Shown: in pieces, positions 50,001 to 55,425 of the stretch
Numbering within the stretch: position 1 is the first letter of the stretch
How the letters are laid out: each line of letters starts with the position of its first letter
Assembly: GCF_902459465.1 (NCBI RefSeq)
Contig: NC_047063.1
Coordinates: forward strand, 8,927,343 to 8,991,342
DNA from: Asterias rubens
Lineage: Eukaryota > Echinodermata > Asteroidea > Forcipulatida > Asteriidae
Reading direction: 5' to 3'
Length of the DNA stretch: 64,000 bases
Position numbers and translations under genes: made by a program
Notes under the pieces: generated by a model
Databases searched by the model: none
Told to the model about the DNA's origin: nothing
What the model saw: only the letters and a program-made list of their open reading frames with translations

Positions 50001-52565
50001 CCATAAAATGACAAACCTGTGAAAATTTGGACTCAATTGGTCATAAAGGTTGCAAGAGAAACAAAGATAAAACATCCAGTCTTTGACCAAAAAATTTGTG
50101 TGCTTTCAGATGCCAATAAAATGCTTCAGGCCTGACGTTTTTTACTATTACATGTATACCCAATGTATAGCTGAAGTTAAAGACACTGGACATTATTGGT
50201 AGTTGTCAAAAACAAGTCTTCTCACTTGGTGTATGCGTAAAATAACAAAATTTGAGCTCAATTGGTCGTCGAAGTTGCGAGAGAAAAATTAAAGAAAAAA
50301 CACCCTTGTCACACGAAGTTGTGTGCTTTCAGATGCTTGATTTCGAGACCTCAAAATATCATTCTGAGGTCTAAAAATCAAATTTGTGGAAAAATAATTC
50401 CTTCCGACCACTTTGTTACTTCAGAGGGAGCCGTTTTTCACAATTTTTTATACATTCAACAGCTCCCCATTACTCATAACCAAGTAAGTTTTTATGCTGA
50501 TAATTATTTTGAGCCAATAGTGTCCAGAACATTTAAACTGCATGGTATAGCCACTACTGTTAGTTGTTTGTTCTTTTTATTTTTGTCTTCTTCAGGAATG
50601 ATGTTATGGTCCTGAGAAAAATAGTATGATTTTTTCAGCGCAAGGGTTGTTCAACATGTTCAACATGTTCAACGTGTTCAACATGTTCAACGTGTTCAAC
50701 GTGTTCAACGTGTTCAACGTGTTCAACGGTGTAGGCTTTATGGACTTTTCAAGCTATTTATGCATGGAATTTCATCTTTGAGAAGGCAAGGACCATTTTC
50801 ATTTCATAAAATCTGCAATTCTATACTCGACACTTTTGAAGGGGCACCAAGGCCAAGACCTGGGCCACTGGAGGTCATGGCCTCTATTTATTCCTGGCCT
50901 GTATTTAATCATGTCTGGGTTTTTTTCAAGGGCCAAAAAATAAATCAAAAATCAGGTTTAAGTAGGAAAAATATAACGCACATTTCGCCTTCTCTAAGGT
51001 AAATAAAATCTTTCTTTTTTTCTAAACTAGGCACCTATCACATTTTCTTTGTTGAGGGGAGGGAGCAGAGGTAGGGAGAAAATTTCTTTAAAGGCAGTGG
51101 ACACTATTGGTAATTACTTAAAACAATTATTGGCATAAACCTTACTTGGTAACGAGTAATGGGGAGAGGTTGATAGTATGAAACATTGTGAGAAATGGCT
51201 CCCTCTGAAGTAAAATAGTTTTTGAGATTAGTTTTTTAAAATCTTCGCAAATTGTAAAAAGGTTGGTGCTTAGGTCTCTACAATTCCTATAACTCTGCTG
51301 GCCAATCCATACTGACACGGTTTACTTTTTCCACTAAGTTCTATGGTCAAAGATCCTTCCATTTAAGTGCTCTTTTGTTATTGACTAACTTATTACTCCT
51401 TCATATTCTTCAATTCAAGCTGACTCTCTTCAAATTTTTAAGGGCTGTTTTAAAAGACTCTTTGTTTGAATCTTTATTTTTGTAACTATTGCTTGATATT
51501 TCTTGTCATTGTTTTAGTATGTTGTGTTGCGCATAAAGGCTCCAGCATTGTTTGCAACATAAATGTCTTGTATGTATGTATTATTTCATCTTATCATCGA
51601 CATAGTACGCAAAAGAAAGTTAAAATTTTTCCTTTGTGCCGGTAAGTGTTTAAGTCGGGCTACGTCTCATCTCCTTAGATCTCAAGGGTTTTTCTTGGGG
51701 TCTATGCTGTTCCCATAAACGCAGGCTTCTGCAATAGATATTTTATATCCTCACATTTGTAACTATTTCGTCTAGATGTTTACCAAGTGTTTTCGGAATG
51801 GTGCCAAATCTTACAAAGTTCCCTGGCCAGGTCTTGCTACTTTCGGATCTTTTCTTTCTCCTTCGAAGCTACCCTTCCCTTAAATCTCCCGGCACAGCTA
51901 TGTCAATGAGATGACACGTCTTCTTCGTCTTAATCTAAGACTACAACATCCGTACGCCTACATGTATGTTCTATAACATGATCAGTCTGACTGTTAAAGT
52001 CCCAGAGGTTCTTGACCTGGTCGGTTTCTGCAACTTTCTCCCAAACATATTATTTGTATTAATATTATTATAAATATTATTAAAATTCTTCGAGATTGAT
52101 GGCAGAGGCTAAGAATTCTGAATTATCTGAGATACCTACCATTTCCTGCATCTGTAACGCCATCGACAAGAATTCATCGGGGTCTTGATTCGGCTGCGGC
52201 AATAGGGTAGGAGGCTCCTGGGCCTGTTGATAGTGCGACTGCAACGCGCTCGTGAAGTTCTGCTGCGTATTGATAGCATTACCAGCGTACTGCCACTGCT
52301 CCTGTGGGCCCTGTTGACTATACCCGTTATACCCGTTCCTGTAGTGGTCAACGGGTTGCACTCCTCCGTACGAGCCCCCACCGACCGACTGCGACGGCTG
52401 CTGCCTTTGTGGTGAAGGCCGCGCATTCGGGTCGTGAAACTCGACTTCTTCAAAGTTACGTCTGCCGCGACTCTGCGAGCCGCGGCTAGACGGTTGAGTC
52501 ATGTTTGTGAGATCTGCTCCTGATTGGGATGGTGTGGTTTGCTTTGAGCTGGACCCACTTCCCAT
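28894..52565 (-). CDS. C-terminal-motor kinesin (kinesin-14), complete, 883 residues
   Basis: Fifteen coding exons in consistent phase from ATG (52565) to TGA (28894). N-terminus MGSGSSSKQ fits N-myristoylation (Gly2, Ser6, Lys8). Residues 10-140 are low-complexity Q/S/G/P. Residues 143-294 are unrecognised, with two W-x3-P-x2-W motifs (180-187 and 272-279). A possible UBA-like pair lies at 304-330, predicted coiled coil and linker at about 335-549, neck [14 protein letters not shown] at 550, then the motor: P-loop GQTGSGKT (631-638), switch I NSTSSRSH (741-748), switch II DLAGSER (774-780), and [11 protein letters not shown] near 820. A motor placed last with an ELRGNIRV neck defines kinesin-14, so minus-end-directed movement is expected. 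Phrases such as [17 protein letters not shown] and LGGDAK recall KIF25 and KIFC2/3, but I cannot name the orthologue. All nucleotide-binding residues are intact. Confidence 0.94.
29222..29403. repeat. short inverted-repeat element
   Basis: GCAGCTGATTTCACG at the left and GAAATCAACAGCTGG at the right; internal TCCTAACTTAGGATG. Related sequence occurs near 58286-58384. Confidence 0.6.
29406..29656. repeat. M4 element, full-length
   Basis: GGGCCCAATTTCATGGCTC at the left and its inverted form at the right. The internal half-sites AAGCACAGAATC and GCTTACG-like blocks make the whole unit foldable. Confidence 0.87.
30117..30212 (-). CDS. kinesin exon 14
   Basis: Acceptor [27 protein letters not shown] then [12 protein letters not shown], the microtubule-binding alpha-4/L12 region. 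Donor AAG|GTTAGT, phase 0. Confidence 0.97.
30305..30605 (+). repeat. S3 SINE
   Basis: tRNA-like head CATGGCCGAGCGGTTAAGAG and GGGTTCGAGTCCC, then a distinct body with GCTCTACCAGCCAGGCTTTGG and CTTGAAGTGGCCTTCCGGCC. Confidence 0.75.
30660..30835. repeat. palindromic MITE
   Basis: AGTTTGAACCAAAAAAGC, TGGCTCCTCTGTTCAC and inverted GTGAACAGAGGAGCCGG. ATGAGCCATGATTGGCTCA sits in the centre. Confidence 0.75.
30985..31171 (-). CDS. kinesin exon 13 (switch II)
   Basis: Acceptor [43 protein letters not shown] and [13 protein letters not shown]. The donor CAG|GTTCGT is a weak consensus. Phase 0. Confidence 0.96.
31262..31545 (-). repeat. S2 SINE, minus
   Basis: CTTCCTGGGGAGTATATA, ACTCCTGGGTGAAGAGAAGC, GGGAATCGAACCC and TCTTAACCACTCGGCCATG in the usual reversed order. 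Confidence 0.78.
31681..31892 (-). CDS. kinesin exon 12
   Basis: Acceptor [42 protein letters not shown] and [12 protein letters not shown]. Donor AG|GTATGT, phase 2, inside switch I. Confidence 0.97.
32178..32312. repeat. S7 SINE tail fragment
   Basis: Same blocks as 27355-27500: GCATCGGGGATAAAGAATA, ATACTCAGTACTTCCCCC, CACAGGCATATTACTCGAG. Confidence 0.65.
32320..32945 (+). mobile_element. LINE 3' remnant
   Basis: Contains two overlapping versions of a LINE ORF2 end: [11 protein letters not shown] after a [15 protein letters not shown] segment, then [20 protein letters not shown] and, in a shifted frame, [20 protein letters not shown]. Frameshifted. Lies in kinesin intron 11, antisense to the gene. 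Confidence 0.7.
33208..33575 (+). repeat. truncated S2-like SINE followed by a MITE
   Basis: 33208-33335 is a worn tRNA-like head (CATGGCCGAGTG, GGGTTCTAGTCCC). 33340-33575 has inverted blocks around AAAAACAGGATTACCAACC and GGTTGGTAATCCTG. Confidence 0.6.
33827..34024 (-). CDS. kinesin exon 11 (P-loop)
   Basis: Acceptor [43 protein letters not shown] and [18 protein letters not shown]. Donor AAG|GTAAGG, phase 0. Confidence 0.98.
34085..34790 (-). repeat. S1 SINE with a nested S2 SINE
   Basis: S1 body (CCAGGAGCACCGGGGCGAGC) runs to about 34345. An S2 copy occupies about 34350-34712, with CTCCCTGGGGAGTATAC and CTCTTAACCGCTCGGCCACG. S1 then resumes with ACACACAGGACCATTACG and AATGGTTAAGTG. Confidence 0.75.
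34797..34905 (+). repeat. S7 tRNA-like head
   Basis: CTACCGGGCAATCTCAGTGG, TCTAGTTGGTAAGACACTGC and TTGGTTTGAATC, matching 42806-42895. Confidence 0.6.
34924..35294. repeat. M1 element
   Basis: TTAAAGGCAGTGGACACT start and TCCAGGGTCTTTAA end. Full internal block order. Confidence 0.87.
35330..35590 (+). repeat. S6 SINE
   Basis: Head ACCGTAGTCCAGTGGTTAG and TGGGTTCGAATCCCACC; body with GTTACTGAATCACAATTT and TGATGGGAAGATCATTA. It is the intact relative of the pieces at 12524 and 13300. Confidence 0.75.
35734..35907 (-). CDS. kinesin exon 10 (neck, motor start)
   Basis: Acceptor [27 protein letters not shown] then [15 protein letters not shown]. Donor GAG|GTAGAA, phase 0. Confidence 0.96.
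36274..36531. repeat. M7 inverted-repeat element
   Basis: CCCAGGTCAAAATTCCAG and CTGGAATTTTGACCTGGG are exact inverted ends. The interior is built from repeats of CCAGTTGAAC and AACTGG. Confidence 0.88.
36582..36721 (-). CDS. kinesin exon 9 (stalk)
   Basis: Acceptor [26 protein letters not shown] then [15 protein letters not shown], leading into the neck. Donor CAG|GTAAAG, phase 0. Confidence 0.94.
36761..37062. repeat. M1 element, right end lost
   Basis: TTAAAGACACCGGACACC at the left, about 40 bases upstream of the kinesin exon 9 acceptor. Breaks off after CTATCAACAGTC. Confidence 0.8.
37490..37640. repeat. R1 dispersed repeat
   Basis: CAGGCCCGGAAGTTAATC, GGGCAAGGCCATTTTCATTT and GCACCAAGGCCTATACCAGG match the other R1 copies. 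It abuts kinesin exon 8. Confidence 0.6.
37652..37859 (-). CDS. kinesin exon 8 (acidic/proline linker)
   Basis: Acceptor [27 protein letters not shown], then [13 protein letters not shown] and [19 protein letters not shown]. An acidic segment directly follows the basic one. Donor G|GTAAGT, phase 1. Confidence 0.92.
38402..38536 (-). CDS. kinesin exon 7
   Basis: Acceptor [26 protein letters not shown] then [20 protein letters not shown]. Coiled coil ending in a basic, proline-rich segment that could contact microtubules. Donor CCG|GTAAGT, phase 0. Confidence 0.92.
38738..39050 (-). repeat. S4 SINE, minus
   Basis: (AAT)n at 38738, a reversed tRNA-like segment (GACTCGAACCAACGACC, CTACCAACTGAGCTATTAGC), then CAGGGGTGCCAG and GCCAGGGATCACACCC. 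Confidence 0.72.
39237..39308 (-). CDS. kinesin exon 6 (coiled coil)
   Basis: Acceptor [27 protein letters not shown] then MMTE. Donor GAG|GTAATC, phase 0. Charged with hydrophobic spacing, as in a coiled coil. Confidence 0.9.
39536..40058. repeat. M5 element split by an S1 SINE
   Basis: M5 pieces TATTAGAATATAAAGCAAG (from about 39543) and ACACATGGTGTTATCGC (about 40031) surround an S1 copy at about 39596-40005. Confidence 0.72.
40168..40310. repeat. M10 element
   Basis: ACGTCATCCAGCGGCCATC, TTTTACCTCTAGGTGAGG and AAAGGTCTATTA, parallel to 13855-13982. Confidence 0.65.
40319..40643. repeat. M5 element, full-length
   Basis: Inverted arms of about 48 bp, TTTGCGGTAACATCATG with CTACTTGCCAGGTAGAG, repeated inverted at the right. 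It ends about 90 bases from kinesin exon 5. Confidence 0.9.
40731..40940 (-). CDS. kinesin exon 5
   Basis: Acceptor TATTAG, supplied directly by a (TAA)n microsatellite. Reads [35 protein letters not shown] and a heptad-like [20 protein letters not shown]. Donor TTA|GTAAGT, phase 0. Confidence 0.92.
40941..40971. repeat. (TAA)n microsatellite at a splice acceptor
   Basis: About nine TAA units directly at the exon 5 boundary. On the transcribed strand, (TTA)n ends in TTAG and provides the acceptor AG with no ordinary pyrimidine tract. Confidence 0.85.
41255..41622 (-). repeat. S2 SINE, minus, full-length
   Basis: AATAATAATAACCCG, TATATCGCGCTTTTCAC, CCCCTGGGTGGAGAGAAGC, GGGATTCGAATCC and CTGCTCGGCCACGACACC. 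Confidence 0.82.
42212..42325 (-). CDS. kinesin exon 4
   Basis: Acceptor [27 protein letters not shown] then [18 protein letters not shown]. Donor CAG|GTAATT, phase 0. Holds the second tryptophan motif. A LINE 3' remnant begins about 15 bases upstream of the acceptor. Confidence 0.88.
42335..42690 (-). mobile_element. LINE 3' remnant, minus
   Basis: Reads [20 protein letters not shown], then [19 protein letters not shown] and [15 protein letters not shown]. The RYGDRAF...WN(S) pattern is the C-terminus of CR1/L2-type ORF2. The tail is AATAAT-rich. It sits just upstream of kinesin exon 4, in the same orientation. Confidence 0.72.
42720..43045 (+). repeat. S7 SINE
   Basis: tRNA-like head (GTCTAGTTGGTAAGAC, GGGTTTGAATGCC) and the tail CACATCGGTGTGTATGGG with ATCCCCGATGCAAATTTAAC. 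The tail motif also occurs just before the head, so two copies may adjoin. Confidence 0.7.
43295..43528 (-). CDS. kinesin exon 3
   Basis: Acceptor [27 protein letters not shown], then an S/N/D-rich linker and [13 protein letters not shown]. Donor GAG|GTATAT, phase 0. The start completes the first tryptophan motif. Confidence 0.88.
43984..44232. repeat. M4 element, full-length
   Basis: GGCCCAATTTCATGGCTCTG at the left, CATGAAATTGGGCC at the right. Confidence 0.87.
44700..45165 (+). repeat. S2-like SINE split by the M8 hairpin
   Basis: SINE head GTGTCGTTGCCAAGCAG and GGGTTCGAGTGCC, up to 44785. It resumes at 45142 with CACTTGTGTCCATGA. M8 lies between, with TTAA at both junctions. Confidence 0.82.
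44782..45141. mobile_element. M8, near-perfect hairpin MITE with TTAA duplication
   Basis: AGGAACACGTTGCCTTGGAT at the left and its inverse at the right, about 350 bp, nearly the whole length self-complementary. The centre ATGGGAGTCAAATT folds on TTGACTCCCAT. TTAA on both sides suggests piggyBac-type mobilisation. Confidence 0.9.
45409..45776. repeat. M1 fragments mixed with an M5 end
   Basis: M1-like ACACCTTTGGTAATTG and CGTTTCTCACAATGTTTTATA, then an M5 end TATGTTACCGCAAACC at about 45638, then the M1 right part. Confidence 0.5.
45827..45934 (-). CDS. kinesin exon 2
   Basis: Acceptor [27 protein letters not shown] then [16 protein letters not shown]. Donor CAG|GTAACA, phase 0. Begins the first W-x3-P-x2-W module. 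The preceding intron is about 6.2 kb. Confidence 0.88.
46363..46815. repeat. M4 element interrupted by about 200 bp
   Basis: TTCATGGCTCTGCTTACC at the left and CTTACGGTAAGCTGGC at the right. Between about 46485 and 46690 is unrelated sequence. Confidence 0.6.
46858..47175 (-). repeat. (AAT)n and S8 SINE, minus
   Basis: AATAATAAT run, then GGGGCTAATCATCCTTAC, GACGCGGCTACAACGTG and GGGAATCGAACCGGGGTC (reversed B box). Confidence 0.7.
47850..48302. repeat. M2 element joined to a truncated S1 SINE
   Basis: S1 head GTGTCCTGGCTGAGCGG to CACTTGTGTCC, then at TTAA the M2 start AGCCATTGGACACTTTCGG. M2 ends CCAATGGCTTTA at 48302. Confidence 0.8.
48679..49072. repeat. M1 element, rearranged left end
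   Basis: TTAAAGGCAGTGGACAC, then ACCTTACTTGGTAC joins directly to CAGTCTTCTCACTTGG, so a forward and a reversed M1 left end are fused before the rest of a reversed copy. Confidence 0.78.
49531..50537. repeat. three M1-family elements in a row
   Basis: 49531-49944 (GGCAGTGAACAC to GTGTCCAGTGTCTTTAA), then a diverged partial copy at 49945-50150 (GGCACTGGACAGC), then 50176-50537 (TTAAAGACACTGGACATT, reversed orientation). Confidence 0.78.
50648..50727. repeat. 9-bp tandem repeat
   Basis: About nine units of GTTCAACAT or GTTCAACGT. The two variants are segregated toward opposite ends. Confidence 0.93.
50755..50960. repeat. R1 dispersed repeat
   Basis: TGGAATTTCATCTTTGAG, AGGCAAGGACCATTTTCATT and GCACCAAGGCCAAGACCTGG as in other R1 copies. 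Confidence 0.6.
51088..51235. repeat. M1 element, left third only
   Basis: TTAAAGGCAGTGGACACTATT through GGCTCCCTCTGAAGTAA, then breaks off. Its left flank duplicates the flank of the copy at 49531. Confidence 0.8.
51236..52139. other. kinesin intron 1, partly repeat-derived
   Basis: 51585-51690 (TTATTTCATCTTATCA, GGGCTACGTCTCATC) resembles 2065-2160. 51270-51500 has LINE-tail-like reading but with stops. No exon seen. Confidence 0.4.
52140..52565 (-). CDS. kinesin exon 1 (N-terminus)
   Basis: ATG in ATAATGGGA context; residues 1-142, [16 protein letters not shown] through a Q/G/S-rich stretch to [10 protein letters not shown]. Donor ATG|GTAGGT, phase 0. Without splicing the frame stays open for 19 more codons, ending SAINLEEF and a stop at 52080. 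Confidence 0.85.
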
Positions 52566-52915
52566 TATCAGGGGCGGAGTTTAATCTAAGAGGATTTTAT
52601 CAGCCGACCAGCATCATTTGCTGGACGGTGATAGCTGCATGTTGTAGAACGAAGGTGTTACAAACTCACTACATGGCCGTTGCTCTGATAAGATCTATCA
52701 AACTTCAAGATATGATGAACTATTTTTTTTCAAATGAGTCCAAGTTTATTCCAATTGAAAAGCGTCACATCATCATGGAATCCAGACCTGCATAATGAAA
52801 CAAAACATTTAAGACAGAATGAGTGAGTAATTAAAAGCAACATCTTTGCAGAGATTGTTTGTTAGTTGATGATCTTGATCAAGGTGCTTTACAACATTGT
52901 TATCCCTGCTCATCA

Positions 52916-53145
52916 GGGCCCAATTTCATGACTCTGCTCACCTTATACAAGGAAGCGGCGCTTGCGGAAGCAGGGAACCTCGCGCTTACGTCAAGCATAT
53001 TTCACGGGTTAGCGGCGAGTTTTGGCTTGTGCGCGTGCGTATTACAATTCACCATTACTAGGTATTCTATGCTTATATATACAGCTTGTGCAGAAATTTT
53101 GCTTTTGCACGTAAGCGGAGAATGGTGATCGTACGTAAAAGGCAG
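52916..53145. repeat. M4 element
   Basis: GGGCCCAATTTCATGACTC left end; the right end is truncated after GTAAGCGGAGAATGG. Confidence 0.78.
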
Positions 53146-53500
53146 TATTCCTGACAGCTGGAGGAGAGTTGTGAATATCGCAACTACTCTCTGGTTGAAA
53201 CCTGATGTCCCTCACTCATCATAGAGGTCAACCCATTCCAAAAACTGTTGAAAGTCATTCGAAGATCGGTGCGTGGTGTGAACAATTCAATGTCCATCAA
53301 GTTTTAAATTAATATATGTTTGCATACTTCTTAAAAATATAGACAACAAAGAAAGGTAATTAGGACATCAGTTGATAATGATAAAAATGGCATCATTATA
53401 TTTTTTGAACTCAAAGAAAAAGGAATGGTACCTAGAAAACAGGACAGTGGAGGATATGAGTGTCATGTCCTGTGTTAGTCCTGTGCTGGATATCCATCAG

Positions 53501-53708
53501 GGGCCCAATTTCATGGCTCTGCTTACTGCCGAATTCTACGCTTACCTTACGATCACAATTCCCCGCTTACGTGCAAGCGCCGAACTTCTGTGCTAACCTT
53601 GTAAGCGTAGAATGCATAGTAACGTGGAGAACACACGCATAGAAGCCACAATACGCCGTTAACCCGTGAAATACGCTTCTCCGTAAGCGCCGATTCTGTG
53701 CTTGTACC
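53501..53708. repeat. M4 element, inverted copy
   Basis: GGGGCCCAATTTCATGGCTC, then TTCCCCGCTTACGTGCAAGC in the opposite orientation to 52916. The right end is lost near TTCTGTGCTTG. Confidence 0.78.
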
Positions 53709-53769
53709 GGCCAAAATTGAGTTTGAACAGCAGTGCATACAGCATGTTGTACAGATACCTATATACTCC

Positions 53770-53830
53770 TAAACTATGCGGTTTTGATTCGCTATCGAAA
53801 CCGTATAGTTCTAGGAGTAACAGATACCGA
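53770..53830. repeat. short hairpin
   Basis: ACTCCTAAACTATGCGGTTT pairs with AAACCGTATAGTTCTAGGAG. Neighbouring CAGATACC...GATACGG blocks resemble the ends of 59470-59950. Confidence 0.6.
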
Positions 53831-55348
53831 TACGGTCAAAAGCAGTGTGACTGTGACCCCCTGTGTGGAGGATGCAGGAAGGAATGTGGGTAGGAAGGAA
53901 AATACACTACTTCTAGAAACTATGGCTCCCCGCGAGCCTTAGGGCCTACAGTTTCTAAATTCTAGGTAGGAGAGAAGTAGAAAATACACAGTCATTGAGT
54001 CTTGACAGATCTGATGACAGTGACACCAGGCAGGATCGGTTTTGGTCACAGTTGAACCATGAACCTACACCGTGTAGTCAACGCAAGTAATAACCACACA
54101 ACTTACCATTGTTTATACTTATAGTGGACAGAAAGTCATCTTAACGTTGCAATCGCTCTCAACATCTCCACCGATCGCAAGGAGACTGATGACGGATCAA
54201 TCAAAACAGAATGCACATTCTTCAGCGTCGTGTGCTGCTAGGTGACGTCTAACCAATAGAGGGCGCTGTTTACGGTCACCACTAAAAAGCATCATCACAT
54301 TTTCACGTCGTCTGCTAACTTTTTTATTTTTACGGTATACCACTTTGTAGCCTTTTCTCATGTACCTTTTTTTTATACTAAACTGTTATGATTTATAATT
54401 CAAGATTATTAACAACTTTTAAACAGGAGCATTGTAATAAAGAAGGGGGGAACACATATTCCATTTATTTCCCCTGGACCTGGTTTTTAACTTCCATGCT
54501 TTGTCTTTTTCTACCTCCATGTTTCGACCACCAATAGTGTGTAAACAAAAGAAAAATCGACTATTATTATGTTTATAATTGATTGGGCAGGATGTAGCAC
54601 AATTTTCGCCATCCATCCTCGGCAGCTTGACTTGAACACTGCAGAACAAGAAAAATAAACTATTCTATTTGATCACCTACTGAAGCATGATCGTGCCTCA
54701 ATTGAACAAACTGGCAAGTGTTTTCTTAAAGGGATAGGTTTTGTAGACATTAAAAAAAAAAAAGTTTGAATTGAGGGGAGGGGCGGGGTTGAAACGGGAT
54801 TATTATTTGTTTTATTCATTTGATATTGATACAAAAAAAAATGTCATTTGCTCATGTTTCGTTTTGAACTTAATAATTTGACTCATCAACTGAAATAGTT
54901 TTCCTTCAGTTTTATTATTATCTCCCTCTTTTGAGGTACACTTTTTGCTTGTTTGTCTGGTGTTTCGAGTTGCAAAAGAGAAAATACAAAACACGCCTTG
55001 GGATGGGCAAAAAGTTGTGTACTAGAAGTTCGTAGTATGGTTCCTCCACATGCACGGTTTCCTCTCTGCTCTATTTAAGATGTACTGGACGCCAGACCTA
55101 AAATGTGGCAAGTTGTTTCGGTTGTGGTATTGTTTTCATAGTTAAGCTAAGGATACGTATAGGCTTGACAGTCATGCCCGTAGCTATCATAGGAAATAAC
55201 TAAGTTGTTCGGTTGCAATGTACCGTCACCATCTGAAAAATGTTGCGGGTCATTTGATAAACGTCGTCTTTCTTTTGGCTTTAGCTTAAAAAAAGAGTCT
55301 GCTTTTAGGATTTTAGAGTGTTTGAATTTGGGTTCAAAGATCGTCAAA

Positions 55349-55425
55349 ATGATTGCGGTAATTGCAACTATTCTTGTATTTGTTGGCTGCTGTTCGAATG
55401 TGATATTCTTGGAGTTAATCGTAAG
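55349..55425 (+). CDS. SLC35B4: SLC35B4 exon 1
   Basis: MIAVIATILVFVGCCSNVIF then LELIV, the first membrane helix. Donor AAG|GTAAGT, phase 2. Confidence 0.93.

Larger units (their letters stand above)
52566..55348. promoter_or_regulatory. head-to-head intergenic region, kinesin and SLC35B4
   Basis: 2.8 kb between divergent start codons; it should contain both promoters and 5' UTRs. Within it are two M4 elements (52916-53145 and 53501-53708) and a hairpin (53770-53830). 54240-54300 is GC-richer. No TATA or initiator is assigned. Confidence 0.5.

Noticed and set aside
55205..55348. Longer N-terminus for SLC35B4
   Set aside because: The frame is open, but the family starts a few residues before GCCSNV and the extra 48 residues are not membrane-like.
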